From Chloroflexota bacterium (GTDB taxonomy: Bacteria; Chloroflexota; Anaerolineae; Promineifilales; Promineifilaceae), in the NCBI GenBank assembly GCA_002746795.1, contig PDQY01000099.1:1-64000 (forward strand): 64,000 nt of DNA. Direction: 5' to 3'. Below the pieces are notes generated by a model, which saw nothing but the letters and a program-made list of their open reading frames with translations, did no database searches and was not told where the DNA came from. Positions 29,039-38,175 of this stretch are shown here, piece after piece (positions within the stretch are counted from its first letter, which is position 1; every line of letters begins with the position of its first letter). The position numbers and the translations under genes were made by a program.

Positions 29039-30409
29039 TTAAGGTGAGGCGGTGGCCTCAGGCGCTGCCACCTCAGGGGTAGCGGTTGGTGGTGCCAGGA
29101 ATTTTGTATCCAATCTTGGCTTGACCGGCACGCGCCCACGCCAGAAATCATTGATTTCTACATCGCTCTCCCGCATTTCTGCAAGATAGGCTGCCAGCGC
29201 TTCCGCTTTCTGAGCCTGGAGCGCTGATTCGGGCAAATCCAGCAGTTCACGCCCGTTAACCATGATGATGAAGTATTGTTCTGTGCCATCCTGACCGATA
29301 ACGGTGATGGCCTCGCTGGGTGTTTCAACAGCTAAATCAAAAGCGGCATTGGCCAGGTCTTCCCCAAACGTTTCAGTTAACTCTGACTGTGTTTTTTGCA
29401 ACAGTTCTGCGGCAATCAAGGTGCTGGTTGTTTCTGGATCAAATGGTGAACTGCGAATTTCATTCCAAACTTGGAGATACCCATCAGCATTGATCCGCGC
29501 CCCTAGATCTTCTACTTCAGCCTGGTCTGTGCTCACAATGACGAAGAGGCTGGCATGTTCAGCTTCTGTGGGCAGTTCTTGTTCGATAGCCAGCACATCC
29601 ATCAACTGCTCACGCAACAAACGAGTGCGGATGCCGGCACGGTATCGCTCTTGAGAAACACCAAAGTTTTGGTAATCTGCAAAGAACTCTGCGAACTTTG
29701 TTTGATATGCTTCTTCAGATACGGGGGTGGCGGTAGGGAACGGCGTGGCTGTGGGGCCATCAGTCGGTGTGGGGAAGCTGGTGGCTGTGGGCAAAACTTC
29801 AGTGATAACGGCCGTTGGAATTGGCGTTATTGAAGGGGTAGGCACCACAGTCTCTGTTGCTTCGGGTAAAGGTGTAGGCAAACCACCACCATAATACCCA
29901 AAATCAGCCCCAATGGCTGCATCCAGTTCCTCATCAGAAACCGTGATCCCACGCTCAGCCGCCGCCTGAGCAATTAAAATTTCATCAACCATAAGGTTGA
30001 GCACTGTTTCGCCAAAAGCATCGGGGTTATCAGGCACATAGCTGCTAGAGGCCAAATCAGTTAAATATTGGCCAGCAAATTGCTGCACAATGCCTACATC
30101 ATTATTAAACGCTTCTAATTGATTCTCAAGGAAAATAATCCGTTGAATTCTCTCATATTCAACCCGATCCTGAAATGCATTCAACGTAATTTTTTCGCCA
30201 GCCACAGATGCAACTTCACGATTCGGTGAAATAATTAGCTCATTGACCAAGGCAACCAGAATAATCAACCCAATGAAGCCGGCAACGATACCCACCGCAA
30301 GGCGAATACCTCGTGTTTGTTCTGCTTCTTTTTTGGCAATTAATACTTCTTTTCGAGATCGACGTGATTCTTCACCCTTTGTCTCTTCTTGGTGTTTTTT
30401 CTTACTCAT
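29039..30409 (-). CDS. SurA_N-type peptidyl-prolyl isomerase/chaperone-like membrane-anchored protein
   Basis: N-terminal TM, VASVAGEKITLNAFQDRVEYERIQ, VLNLMVDEILIAQAAAERGITVSDEELDAAI; P/T-rich insertion. Confidence 0.72.
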   Translation of the reverse strand: MSKKKHQEETKGEESRRSRKEVLIAKKEAEQTRGIRLAVGIVAGFIGLIILVALVNELIISPNREVASVAGEKITLNAFQDRVEYERIQRIIFLENQLEAFNNDVGIVQQFAGQYLTDLASSSYVPDNPDAFGETVLNLMVDEILIAQAAAERGITVSDEELDAAIGADFGYYGGGLPTPLPEATETVVPTPSITPIPTAVITEVLPTATSFPTPTDGPTATPFPTATPVSEEAYQTKFAEFFADYQNFGVSQERYRAGIRTRLLREQLMDVLAIEQELPTEAEHASLFVIVSTDQAEVEDLGARINADGYLQVWNEIRSSPFDPETTSTLIAAELLQKTQSELTETFGEDLANAAFDLAVETPSEAITVIGQDGTEQYFIIMVNGRELLDLPESALQAQKAEALAAYLAEMRESDVEINDFWRGRVPVKPRLDTKFLAPPTATPEVAAPEATASP

Positions 30410-30530
30410 TTTCTCTGTTATTAAATAGCTTCTGGTTCATCTCGACGTTTACTACGAATAAAAGAAACCAGAAAACTCAATCCTGTCAAAAAGTGTTGAC
30501 CTTTGACAATCCAATCTTCACGAAAAAGTA

Positions 30531-30565
30531 AAAAATCCTGTTCTGAAGCACAAAACAGGATTTTT
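30531..30565 (-). terminator. Bidirectional-looking terminator hairpin after rpsR
   Basis: AAAAATCCTGTT...AACAGGATTTTT. Confidence 0.8.
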
Positions 30566-30586
30566 ATACTTGTTTAATCAAGTCAA

Positions 30587-30859
30587 TTATTCAACCACGA
30601 ATGGCAGCAAAGCAATGTGACGCGCACGTTTAACGGCAACGGCTACTTCACGTTGGTGCTTTGCACAAGTGCCAGTCTGACGACGGGGGCGAATACGACC
30701 ATATTCAGAGACATAGCGTTTCAGTTCATCTGCATTCTTGTAGTCGATCACTTTGTCTTTGCCCACACAAAATTCACAAACTCTTTTGCGGGCAAAACGG
30801 CGTTTGCCACGTCGTTGACCGCCTCCACTGTTTCTCCGTCTCATATTTTGGGAACCCAT
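30587..30859 (-). CDS. rpsR: 30S ribosomal protein S18
   Basis: [61 protein letters not shown]. Confidence 0.97.
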   Translation of the reverse strand: MGSQNMRRRNSGGGQRRGKRRFARKRVCEFCVGKDKVIDYKNADELKRYVSEYGRIRPRRQTGTCAKHQREVAVAVKRARHIALLPFVVE

Positions 30860-30875
30860 TGTTACCTCTCTTTAA

Positions 30876-30926
30876 GGCTGACGATTAAATAAGTTATGGA
30901 ATTGCATCGTCAGCCTTCAGGAACGG
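30876..30926. repeat. Dispersed hairpin repeat family B, copy 2
   Basis: GGCTGACGAT (30876-30885) ... ATCGTCAGCC (30906-30915) perfect 10-bp arms, then TTCAGGAACGG. Confidence 0.85.
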
Positions 30927-31005
30927 TACAATCCACATTTGTTTAAATTGTTTTGTTGCCGCTCCTTAACGTGATCGATTGATTATCACGCTTCTTCGTT
31001 AATAC

Positions 31006-31359
31006 CTAATACCGGGCATCAACATCAGCTAATGCCAACAACTCTTGGGCGACAACTTCTGTACGAAAGTGACGGCGACCGTTGCTATCTTGCCAACGGC
31101 GGGTTTGCAAACGACCTTCAACATATATTTGCTGATTATCTGCCAAATAATCTCTAGCTAACTCTGCAAATCCATTCCAAGCAACAATGTTGAACCATTC
31201 ACTTTCCTCATGCCGGTCTCCTTCTCCAGAAACCCAAGACCGGGGTACAACGATGGTAAAAGTTGCCACAGGACGGCCATTTGGCGTGTGCCGTAATTCT
31301 GGATCACCATCGACTCTACCAATTAACATCACCTTGTTTAAACCTTTACTTACGTTCAT
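31006..31359 (-). CDS. ssb: Single-stranded DNA-binding protein
   Basis: GLNKVMLIGRVDGDPELRHTPNGRPVATFTIVV; between rpsF and rpsR. Confidence 0.95.
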   Translation of the reverse strand: MNVSKGLNKVMLIGRVDGDPELRHTPNGRPVATFTIVVPRSWVSGEGDRHEESEWFNIVAWNGFAELARDYLADNQQIYVEGRLQTRRWQDSNGRRHFRTEVVAQELLALADVDARY

Positions 31360-31398
31360 TGATTGACCCCTTGCTCATTTTACAATTTGTAAAACGAA

Positions 31399-31692
31399 TC
31401 ACGCTTCTTTACGAACAAACATATATCGGAGAATATCTTCAGTATACTGCATATTTCGCTCAATATCTGAGATTCGTGCCGGATCTACCTTTGCTTCATA
31501 AAAAACGTAATACCCTTCTTTGTGATTCTTGATTGGGTACGCCAAATAACGTTGACCCCAATGAGTCACTACTGGTGCTTCAGCAGATTCATCATTGTTT
31601 GTCACCCAACCGGTGACTCGTTTGATTATCTCTTCACGAGCCGCGTCATCTAATTTAGGCTGTAAAATTATTGTGAGTTCATATTCCCGCAT
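31399..31692 (-). CDS. rpsF: 30S ribosomal protein S6
   Basis: MREYELTIILQPKLDDAAREEIIKRV; GQRYLAYPIKNHKEGYYVFYEAK. Confidence 0.96.
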   Translation of the reverse strand: MREYELTIILQPKLDDAAREEIIKRVTGWVTNNDESAEAPVVTHWGQRYLAYPIKNHKEGYYVFYEAKVDPARISDIERNMQYTEDILRYMFVRKEA

Positions 31693-31905
31693 GTTGCAAA
31701 TACCTCCTTTCCGTGGAATTACTCGGGCGAGCCTGCCCTTGACTAAGTCAAGAGCGGAAAGCAGCAGTAATGATTCGATTTTTTATGCTGCTGTGCAACA
31801 AAAAGCGAGGAATCATAACACAAATTAAGAATCAGACAAATTTCTTTTGACCTCTTTCTTAGGAAAGTATAATGGTGCGTTGTAGCATACTATCTGAAGG
31901 CGAGA

Positions 31906-32031
31906 ATGTGGAGGTATAACCACGAATTTCCGGCTCTATTCAAGGAGGTAAATATGACAGACAAAAGAACGGCCGTTTCCCCCCCATCATCAAACAAACC
32001 AAGGCGCTCCCCGTGGCCAGGAACTGAGTGA
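31906..32031 (+). CDS. Short ORF (25 aa from ATG 31954, or 41 aa from in-frame ATG 31906) preceding the glycoside-hydrolase-like gene
   Basis: AAGGAGGT at 31942-31949 before ATG 31954; contains AACGGCCGTT; TGA overlaps GTG 32028 of the next frame (GTGA). Confidence 0.35.
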   Translation: MWRYNHEFPALFKEVNMTDKRTAVSPPSSNKPRRSPWPGTE

Positions 32032-32045
32032 ACGCAGGCTTACAC

Positions 32046-33899
32046 ATGAAAAACTTAACAAGATTGTTCACATTTATTTTTCTTACCAGCCTGCTCATGT
32101 TTGTGCTTAAGCCAGAAGAGAGTGAGGCACAAGGACAAACCGGACTCGTGTTGGCATTTTATTATGCCTGGTACAGCCCTGATTCCTTTGGATCAGGCAG
32201 CACCCCGTTTCAGCCGGTTTCGCCTTATTTTTCTACCGATGCGGGCACGATTCAGCGTCATGTCAATGAGGCGCGGTCTGCTGGTATTGACGGGTTTGTA
32301 CAAAGTTGGTATGGGCCGCAAGTTGAAAATAACCAAACTGAGACCAATTTCCAAACGCTGCTGAATATTGCCAACGCCAGTGGTTTTAAGGCTGCTGTTG
32401 ATTTTGAAGCAGCCAGTCCATTTTTTGCCAATAATCAAGATCGAATAAATGCTCTCAACACGTTGATTGCCACGCATGCCAATCATCCAGCTTATTTGCG
32501 GGTGGATGGTAAACCGGTGATATTTTTCTGGGCAAATTGGTCGTTGACGCCTGCGGAATGGGTTGCTATTCGAGATGCGGTTGATCCCAATCACAACACG
32601 ATTTGGATTGCAGAGGGTGGCAACACTGCTTATCTTAATTCATTTGATGGGCTGCATCTTTACAATATTGCGTGGGCGGCTAGTCCGGCTACAACGGCCG
32701 TTACCTGGGCAGCCAATACCCGAGCGGCAGCTTCGACCTATGGCGGCTTCAAATATTGGGTAGCAACAGCGATGCCTGGCTGGGATGACACGTTGCTGCC
32801 GCGAGGCGATGCCGCCTTTAGCCGAGACCGGGCTGGCGGGGATTTTTATCGCTCATCATTTGGCGGGGCGGCGTCCAGCTCGCCAGACATGCTCATCATC
32901 ACCTCGTTCAATGAGTGGCGGGAAGGCAGCCAGATTGAACCAAGCACAACGTATGGCGATTATTATCTGCAGCTGACTGCTGAGTTGAGTGCTGGCTATA
33001 AAAGTGGCAGTCTGTCAGCCCCACCTCCCCCAGCCCAGCCTACAGCAGTACCTACAGAACAAACAGCACCAGCAACGGCCGTTACGCAAATTACGCCAGA
33101 CGCCCCCACAGCTACTGCGTCGCTGCCCACCAACACACCAGCACCAGCCACAACAGCTGCCCCGCAGCCCACGGCCACCTCGTGGGTAACGCCCACCGCT
33201 CAACCAGATGGCAAAATCCTGTACACGGTGCAAGAAGGAGAATCTCTTTTGTACATTGCCGATCTGTTTAACATTCCGCTAGACAACCTCATGACCTACA
33301 ATGATATTGGCCGTGATGAAGTGTTACAGGTTGGGGAATCACTCATTATTGGTTACGCTATCCTGCCTGATGGGTCAACCATCATGCCGGGCAATCCGCA
33401 AGGACGTATCAAAACAGATGGCACCATGGTGCATGTGGTTACCGCTGGAGACACGTTTATTGGCATCGCCACCACCTATAATCTCACAATTGACGCGCTA
33501 TTTGAAGTGAGTGGCCTGGATAAAAACAGTGTCTTGCAACCAGGCCAAGAAGTTGTAGTTGGATTTCAGCCACGCCCGGCAGAAATTGGCGGCTCCACTA
33601 ATCTGGCTGGTGAGGAAATCGATACTCCCACTCCAACCATTTCGGCTACAGAAACGGCCGTTCCCACGGCAACATTCACCCCCCGTCCCACAGAAACAGC
33701 TGCCGAAGTGGCTCTGGCCGCAGCCGAAGAGACACCCACGCCTCAACCAGAAAATGCTGACACACCATCCGAAACAGCTGAGCTTCCAGAGCAAACAACC
33801 GGACTGGATCTGCGCTCACTTTCGGTTGCCTTGTTGGGTTTAGTGGGTGCGCTGGCTCTGGGAGGTGCCGTGCTGCTGTTAATTGGGCGAAATAGGTAG
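32046..33899 (+). CDS. Secreted GH99/GH71-like glycoside hydrolase-type protein with tandem LysM domains and C-terminal TM
   Basis: Signal peptide, [15 protein letters not shown]...[10 protein letters not shown]..., P/T-rich linker, two LysM motifs ([36 protein letters not shown]), C-terminal TM + RNR. Confidence 0.75.
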   Translation: MKNLTRLFTFIFLTSLLMFVLKPEESEAQGQTGLVLAFYYAWYSPDSFGSGSTPFQPVSPYFSTDAGTIQRHVNEARSAGIDGFVQSWYGPQVENNQTETNFQTLLNIANASGFKAAVDFEAASPFFANNQDRINALNTLIATHANHPAYLRVDGKPVIFFWANWSLTPAEWVAIRDAVDPNHNTIWIAEGGNTAYLNSFDGLHLYNIAWAASPATTAVTWAANTRAAASTYGGFKYWVATAMPGWDDTLLPRGDAAFSRDRAGGDFYRSSFGGAASSSPDMLIITSFNEWREGSQIEPSTTYGDYYLQLTAELSAGYKSGSLSAPPPPAQPTAVPTEQTAPATAVTQITPDAPTATASLPTNTPAPATTAAPQPTATSWVTPTAQPDGKILYTVQEGESLLYIADLFNIPLDNLMTYNDIGRDEVLQVGESLIIGYAILPDGSTIMPGNPQGRIKTDGTMVHVVTAGDTFIGIATTYNLTIDALFEVSGLDKNSVLQPGQEVVVGFQPRPAEIGGSTNLAGEEIDTPTPTISATETAVPTATFTPRPTETAAEVALAAAEETPTPQPENADTPSETAELPEQTTGLDLRSLSVALLGLVGALALGGAVLLLIGRNR

Positions 33900-33933
33900 C
33901 TGACATGCGTTCCTCTCCCCAAACGCCATGTCG

Positions 33934-35370
33934 TTATTGGGGAACCAGCGACACTTTGATGGCCTCCGCCAAGGTGCGGCAGCCGATTAATTCCAGGCCA
34001 TCCGGGGCTTTATAATTTTGCTTGCGCGTAGAGCGAGGTACCACACAGCGGCGAAAGCCTAGTTTCACGGCCTCTTTCAGCCGGGTTTCCAGTTGGCTAA
34101 CAGCTCGCAGTTCACCGCTCAACCCAATTTCACCCACGAATGCCATGTCTGCATGAATGGGTTGGTCTTTGACGCTGCTGGCCAGTGACACGGCCACAGC
34201 CAAGTCAGCGGCTGGCTCTCCAATTTGCAATCCCCCAATCACGTTGATGAAGACATCTTTGTCGTACAGGGGCACATGGACACGTCGGGTGAGAACGGCC
34301 GTTAACAGCAGCAGCCGGTTGTAATCGACACCATTTGCCGTGCGGCGCGGGTTGGCAAAGGTCGTCGCACTGGCTAAGGCTTGCACCTCTACCAATAACG
34401 GCCGTGTGCCTTCGATGGTGACAGCGATGGCGGAACCAGGGGCATTGACCTGCCGTTCTGCCAAAAATGCTTCAGAGGGATTAGGCACTTCTACCATGCC
34501 TTCTTCGCGCATCTCAAACACGCCCACCTCGCTGGTAGCACCAAACCGGTTCTTAACGCTGCGCAACAGCCGATAGCGGTGGAAGGGATCTCCCTCCAGG
34601 TAAAGCACTGTATCTACGATATGTTCTAGCACTCGTGGCCCGGCAATGGCTCCCTCTTTTGTCACATGACCAACAAGGAAGATGGTTACGCCTGAATTTT
34701 TGGCGAGATCCTGGAAGCTGCTGGCGCATTCACGCACCTGGCTCACGCTGCCAGCAGAAGAGGTCAACCGTTCATCGTAGGTCGTTTGGATGCTGTCTAC
34801 AATCACTAAAGTTGGCTGAATTTCTTCAATGTGTTTGTGAACGGCCGTTAAGTTTGTTTCTGTCACCAAATACAGATCATGAGCTGCAACTTTCATGCGC
34901 TCCGCTCGCATCTTGATCTGACGGGCACTCTCCTCTCCCGAAACATACAAAGTAGGGCCATGCTGATTCGCCATCATCGCCGCAATTTGCAGCAGCAAAG
35001 TCGATTTGCCAATGCCCGGTTCACCCCCCACCAGCACCAAAGAGCCCGGCACCACGCCGCCGCCCAATACCCGAGAGAATTCAGCCACTGAAACCGCCAA
35101 TCTATCAAAACTATCTGCTGTGACCTCAGCCAGGCGCTGCGGCTGACTAGCCACATGCCTTTGCGCTCGCCGATTTTTGGCGGCTGCGGGAGGTGCCGAT
35201 ACCAAAACTTGTTCTTCCATGGTGCCAAATTCGCCGCATTTAGGACATTTGCCCATATAAGCAGGTGTGGTTCGACCACAATTGCGGCAAACATATTGGG
35301 ATTTACTTTTTGCCATAAGCCACTTCCTTCCTAAGGATAAAACTGCATAATTTTTCGTCCATTTTAGCAT
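33934..35370 (-). CDS. radA: DNA repair protein RadA (Sms)
   Basis: YVCRNCGRTTPAYMGKCPKCGEFGT zinc motif, GGEPGIGKSTLLLQ, KNRFG motif, Lon-like C-terminus. Confidence 0.96.
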   Translation of the reverse strand: MLKWTKNYAVLSLGRKWLMAKSKSQYVCRNCGRTTPAYMGKCPKCGEFGTMEEQVLVSAPPAAAKNRRAQRHVASQPQRLAEVTADSFDRLAVSVAEFSRVLGGGVVPGSLVLVGGEPGIGKSTLLLQIAAMMANQHGPTLYVSGEESARQIKMRAERMKVAAHDLYLVTETNLTAVHKHIEEIQPTLVIVDSIQTTYDERLTSSAGSVSQVRECASSFQDLAKNSGVTIFLVGHVTKEGAIAGPRVLEHIVDTVLYLEGDPFHRYRLLRSVKNRFGATSEVGVFEMREEGMVEVPNPSEAFLAERQVNAPGSAIAVTIEGTRPLLVEVQALASATTFANPRRTANGVDYNRLLLLTAVLTRRVHVPLYDKDVFINVIGGLQIGEPAADLAVAVSLASSVKDQPIHADMAFVGEIGLSGELRAVSQLETRLKEAVKLGFRRCVVPRSTRKQNYKAPDGLELIGCRTLAEAIKVSLVPQ

Positions 35371-35670
35371 ATGCTATACTCCAACGCTGTGATTGACTGG
35401 TATGCTGTTGTCATCAACCTTTTCTGGATAATTGGGTTAGCCATTTTGCTAGCGTCTTTTAGCTACCATTATTGGCTGGCCGGGGAAGAAGAACGGCCGT
35501 TAAAGGTGCAGTTAAAAGGGATCTCGTTCCAGAAAACCCTTTGGTTTAGCATTTTCCTGATTTCATTAGGGGCAGCTGGTACCAGCCAACATTACTGGGA
35601 AATTGCAATATGGACTATTCTCACATTGATTTGTGCAGCCAATCTATTTAAACTGTTCAAAGAAAAGTAA
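35371..35670 (+). CDS. Small membrane protein, function unknown
   Basis: 99 aa with about 3 TM segments; divergent from radA. Confidence 0.5.
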   Translation: MLYSNAVIDWYAVVINLFWIIGLAILLASFSYHYWLAGEEERPLKVQLKGISFQKTLWFSIFLISLGAAGTSQHYWEIAIWTILTLICAANLFKLFKEK

Positions 35671-35737
35671 ATACAAGCAATCTTATCGGCTGTAATAAAG
35701 TTACGGGTTAAGATGCTGCTTCTTAGGACTGATCAGT

Positions 35738-37393
35738 ATGGAACTAAAAAACTACTTTTTACTAATATGGCGATGGGTCTGGCTCATTATTCTTGGCGTT
35801 GTGATTGCAGCCATTGCTGCTTTTCTCATCAGCAAGAACACTGCGCCTGTTTACCAATCCACATCGCGTCTTCTCATTGACCAGGCGCCGGGTGCAGGCT
35901 CTGGCAATGATTACACCCAAATATTAGTAGAAGAACGTCTTGCCCAAACCTACGTAGAACTGCTCAAAACAGACCCCATCCTCGAAGAAACAATTAGCCA
36001 ACTTGAGCTTCCAATGAGCGTACCCACCCTTAAGAAAATGATTTCCGTTTCTGCGCCACAAGAGACGCAAATCATCATCATTCAGGTTGAAGATACCAAC
36101 AAAGATCGCGCTGCTCTTATTGCCAACACATTGGGTCAAGTATTTATTTTTGAAAATCAAAAGAGAGAAAGTCTACGTTATGCAGATCCCATCAATAATT
36201 GGGAAGAGAGACTTCAGGAAATTGGGGATCAGATAGAAACGATTGAAACTGAAATCAACACACTCAATGCCCAAGGAAAAGAGATAACACCCGAAGAGAG
36301 CGCCACACTTTCTCGTCTAGAAACCAATCTGAACGAGGCACAAATACGCTACACAGAAACCTTCAACAATCTGAATGATTTGCAAATCAAGCAAGCTAAA
36401 GAAACAAGTAACCTCATTCAAATTGAAGAAGCCAAACCCCATGAAATTCCCATTCGTCCCCGTACAGAAACAAATGTTTTGTTGGCCGCAGCGGTTGGGG
36501 GCATGATAGCAGTGGGCATTATCTTCCTCATCGAATACTTGGATGACACCATAAAAACTCCTGATCAAGTATTAGAAAAGACGAATCTGGCCACGTTAGG
36601 TGCGATTGCCATCATCAAGGATCACACAATCGGTTCAGGCTTAATCACACAAAACGCTCCACGCGATCCTATCTCCGAAGCGTATCGCATCATACGAACC
36701 AACTTGAGTTTTTCCACAGTCGATAAAGAACTCAAGAGTTATCTTGTTACCAGTGCCTCACCTGGAGAAGGTAAATCAACCACAGCCGCGAATCTGGCTG
36801 TGGTTTTGGCGCAAACAGGGAAAAAAGTGGTGCTGATTGACGCAGATTTGCGGCGCCCCATCCAACACAAGATATTCAACTTACCCAATAACATGGGGCT
36901 TACCACGTCTATTCTCGATGGTCGCACACCAGTGACGGCTCATTTACAACAAACCAAGATCAGTAATCTTGGTTTGCTCACCAGCGGTCCAATCCCGCCA
37001 AATCCCTCTGAATTGCTTAACTCACGGCGAATGCAAGATGTGCTAAAAGAACTCGAAGACAATTCAGATTTGGTCATTTTTGATACGCCTCCTGTGCTGA
37101 CTGTAGCTGATGCCTCAATCATTGGACCACAAGTCAATGGGGTGCTGCTGGTTATTAACACGGGACGTACGAGACAAGAGGCGTTTATCAATGCAGTTGA
37201 CAGGTTACGCAGAACGGGTACCCATATTTTTGGGGCTATTTTCAATAGGGTGAAGCTAGATCGCTCCAGCTATGGTTATTATTATTACTCGTCATATGAA
37301 TACAATGCGAAATCCAAGAAGCGCCGTTCAAGAAGATTATCTAAATCTTCTAGAATCCCTAGTTGGATAACAAGTATCATCAAACGATCATGA
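35738..37393 (+). CDS. Wzz-type chain-length determinant fused to BY-kinase (polysaccharide biosynthesis tyrosine autokinase)
   Basis: Wzz N-terminus, SASPGEGKSTTAANLAVVLAQTGKKVVLIDADLRRP, VIFDTPPVLTVADA, Tyr-rich tail SSYGYYYYSSYEYN. Confidence 0.93.
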   Translation: MELKNYFLLIWRWVWLIILGVVIAAIAAFLISKNTAPVYQSTSRLLIDQAPGAGSGNDYTQILVEERLAQTYVELLKTDPILEETISQLELPMSVPTLKKMISVSAPQETQIIIIQVEDTNKDRAALIANTLGQVFIFENQKRESLRYADPINNWEERLQEIGDQIETIETEINTLNAQGKEITPEESATLSRLETNLNEAQIRYTETFNNLNDLQIKQAKETSNLIQIEEAKPHEIPIRPRTETNVLLAAAVGGMIAVGIIFLIEYLDDTIKTPDQVLEKTNLATLGAIAIIKDHTIGSGLITQNAPRDPISEAYRIIRTNLSFSTVDKELKSYLVTSASPGEGKSTTAANLAVVLAQTGKKVVLIDADLRRPIQHKIFNLPNNMGLTTSILDGRTPVTAHLQQTKISNLGLLTSGPIPPNPSELLNSRRMQDVLKELEDNSDLVIFDTPPVLTVADASIIGPQVNGVLLVINTGRTRQEAFINAVDRLRRTGTHIFGAIFNRVKLDRSSYGYYYYSSYEYNAKSKKRRSRRLSKSSRIPSWITSIIKRS

Positions 37394-37863
37394 GTCAGGG
37401 TGCAGCTTCTCGAGCAAATAAAGCCTCTAATTGGCTCATTTTAATAGGCTTTTTGTGGATCTTATTAGGTGGCGGTCTCATTTTTTACCAGCTGATCGTT
37501 CCACCATCAGTAACAGTGCAATGGGATACCGAAACAGAAATCAACACGGCTGGCTTCAATTTGTATCGGAGCGAATCTGAGAAGGATGATTATATTCTTA
37601 TCAATGAGACGCTGATTGATAGTGAGGGTAACTCTGTTTCTGGGGCTTCATACGAATATGTCGATAGTTCAGTCGAGCGGGGAAAGACATTCTATTACCT
37701 GCTCGAAGAAGTGCAGATTGATGGACAGGTAAACAGGTATGAAGATGAAAAATTTTTGTATGCAGTCCCTGGATTATCGGGGTTAATTGTGCTGCTGGCA
37801 ACGGTCGTTATTGTTGTCGGGTTAGCATTGTTGGTGATGGGATTTAAAGAATTAAGAAATTAG
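37390..37863 (+). CDS. Membrane protein with fibronectin III-like domain
   Basis: TM-VTVQWDTETEINTAGFNLYRSESEKDDY-TM; ATGA overlap with kinase gene. Confidence 0.6.
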   Translation: MSQGAASRANKASNWLILIGFLWILLGGGLIFYQLIVPPSVTVQWDTETEINTAGFNLYRSESEKDDYILINETLIDSEGNSVSGASYEYVDSSVERGKTFYYLLEEVQIDGQVNRYEDEKFLYAVPGLSGLIVLLATVVIVVGLALLVMGFKELRN

Positions 37864-37876
37864 GCATCATGTTTTA

Positions 37877-38146
37877 ATGAATAATTATCCAATCATTCAT
37901 CCTGGATTAACCTGGCGACTGTTAGATGGTGAAGCCGTTATTGTTTCACCCGTAACAGGGGAAATTCGGGTCTTAAATCAAGTGGGTGCAGAAATATGGC
38001 AGATGGTTGCCAATGATTTCACTTTTGCCCAAATTGTTTCTGCCATCACGAAGCAATACGGTCTGTCGGCCAAAGAAGCAGAGTCAGATTTATCAAATTT
38101 TTTAGTTGATCTAGAAGATCGTGGATTAATTTCTTGGCAAAAATAG
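37877..38146 (+). CDS. PqqD family (RRE-like) protein
   Basis: WRLLDGEAVIVSPVTGEIRVLNQVGAEIWQMVANDFTFAQIVSAITKQYGLSAKEAESDLSNFLVDLEDRGLI. Confidence 0.85.
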   Translation: MNNYPIIHPGLTWRLLDGEAVIVSPVTGEIRVLNQVGAEIWQMVANDFTFAQIVSAITKQYGLSAKEAESDLSNFLVDLEDRGLISWQK

Positions 38147-38175
38147 CCAATAAATTTTCTGAGGGGTTACATATT

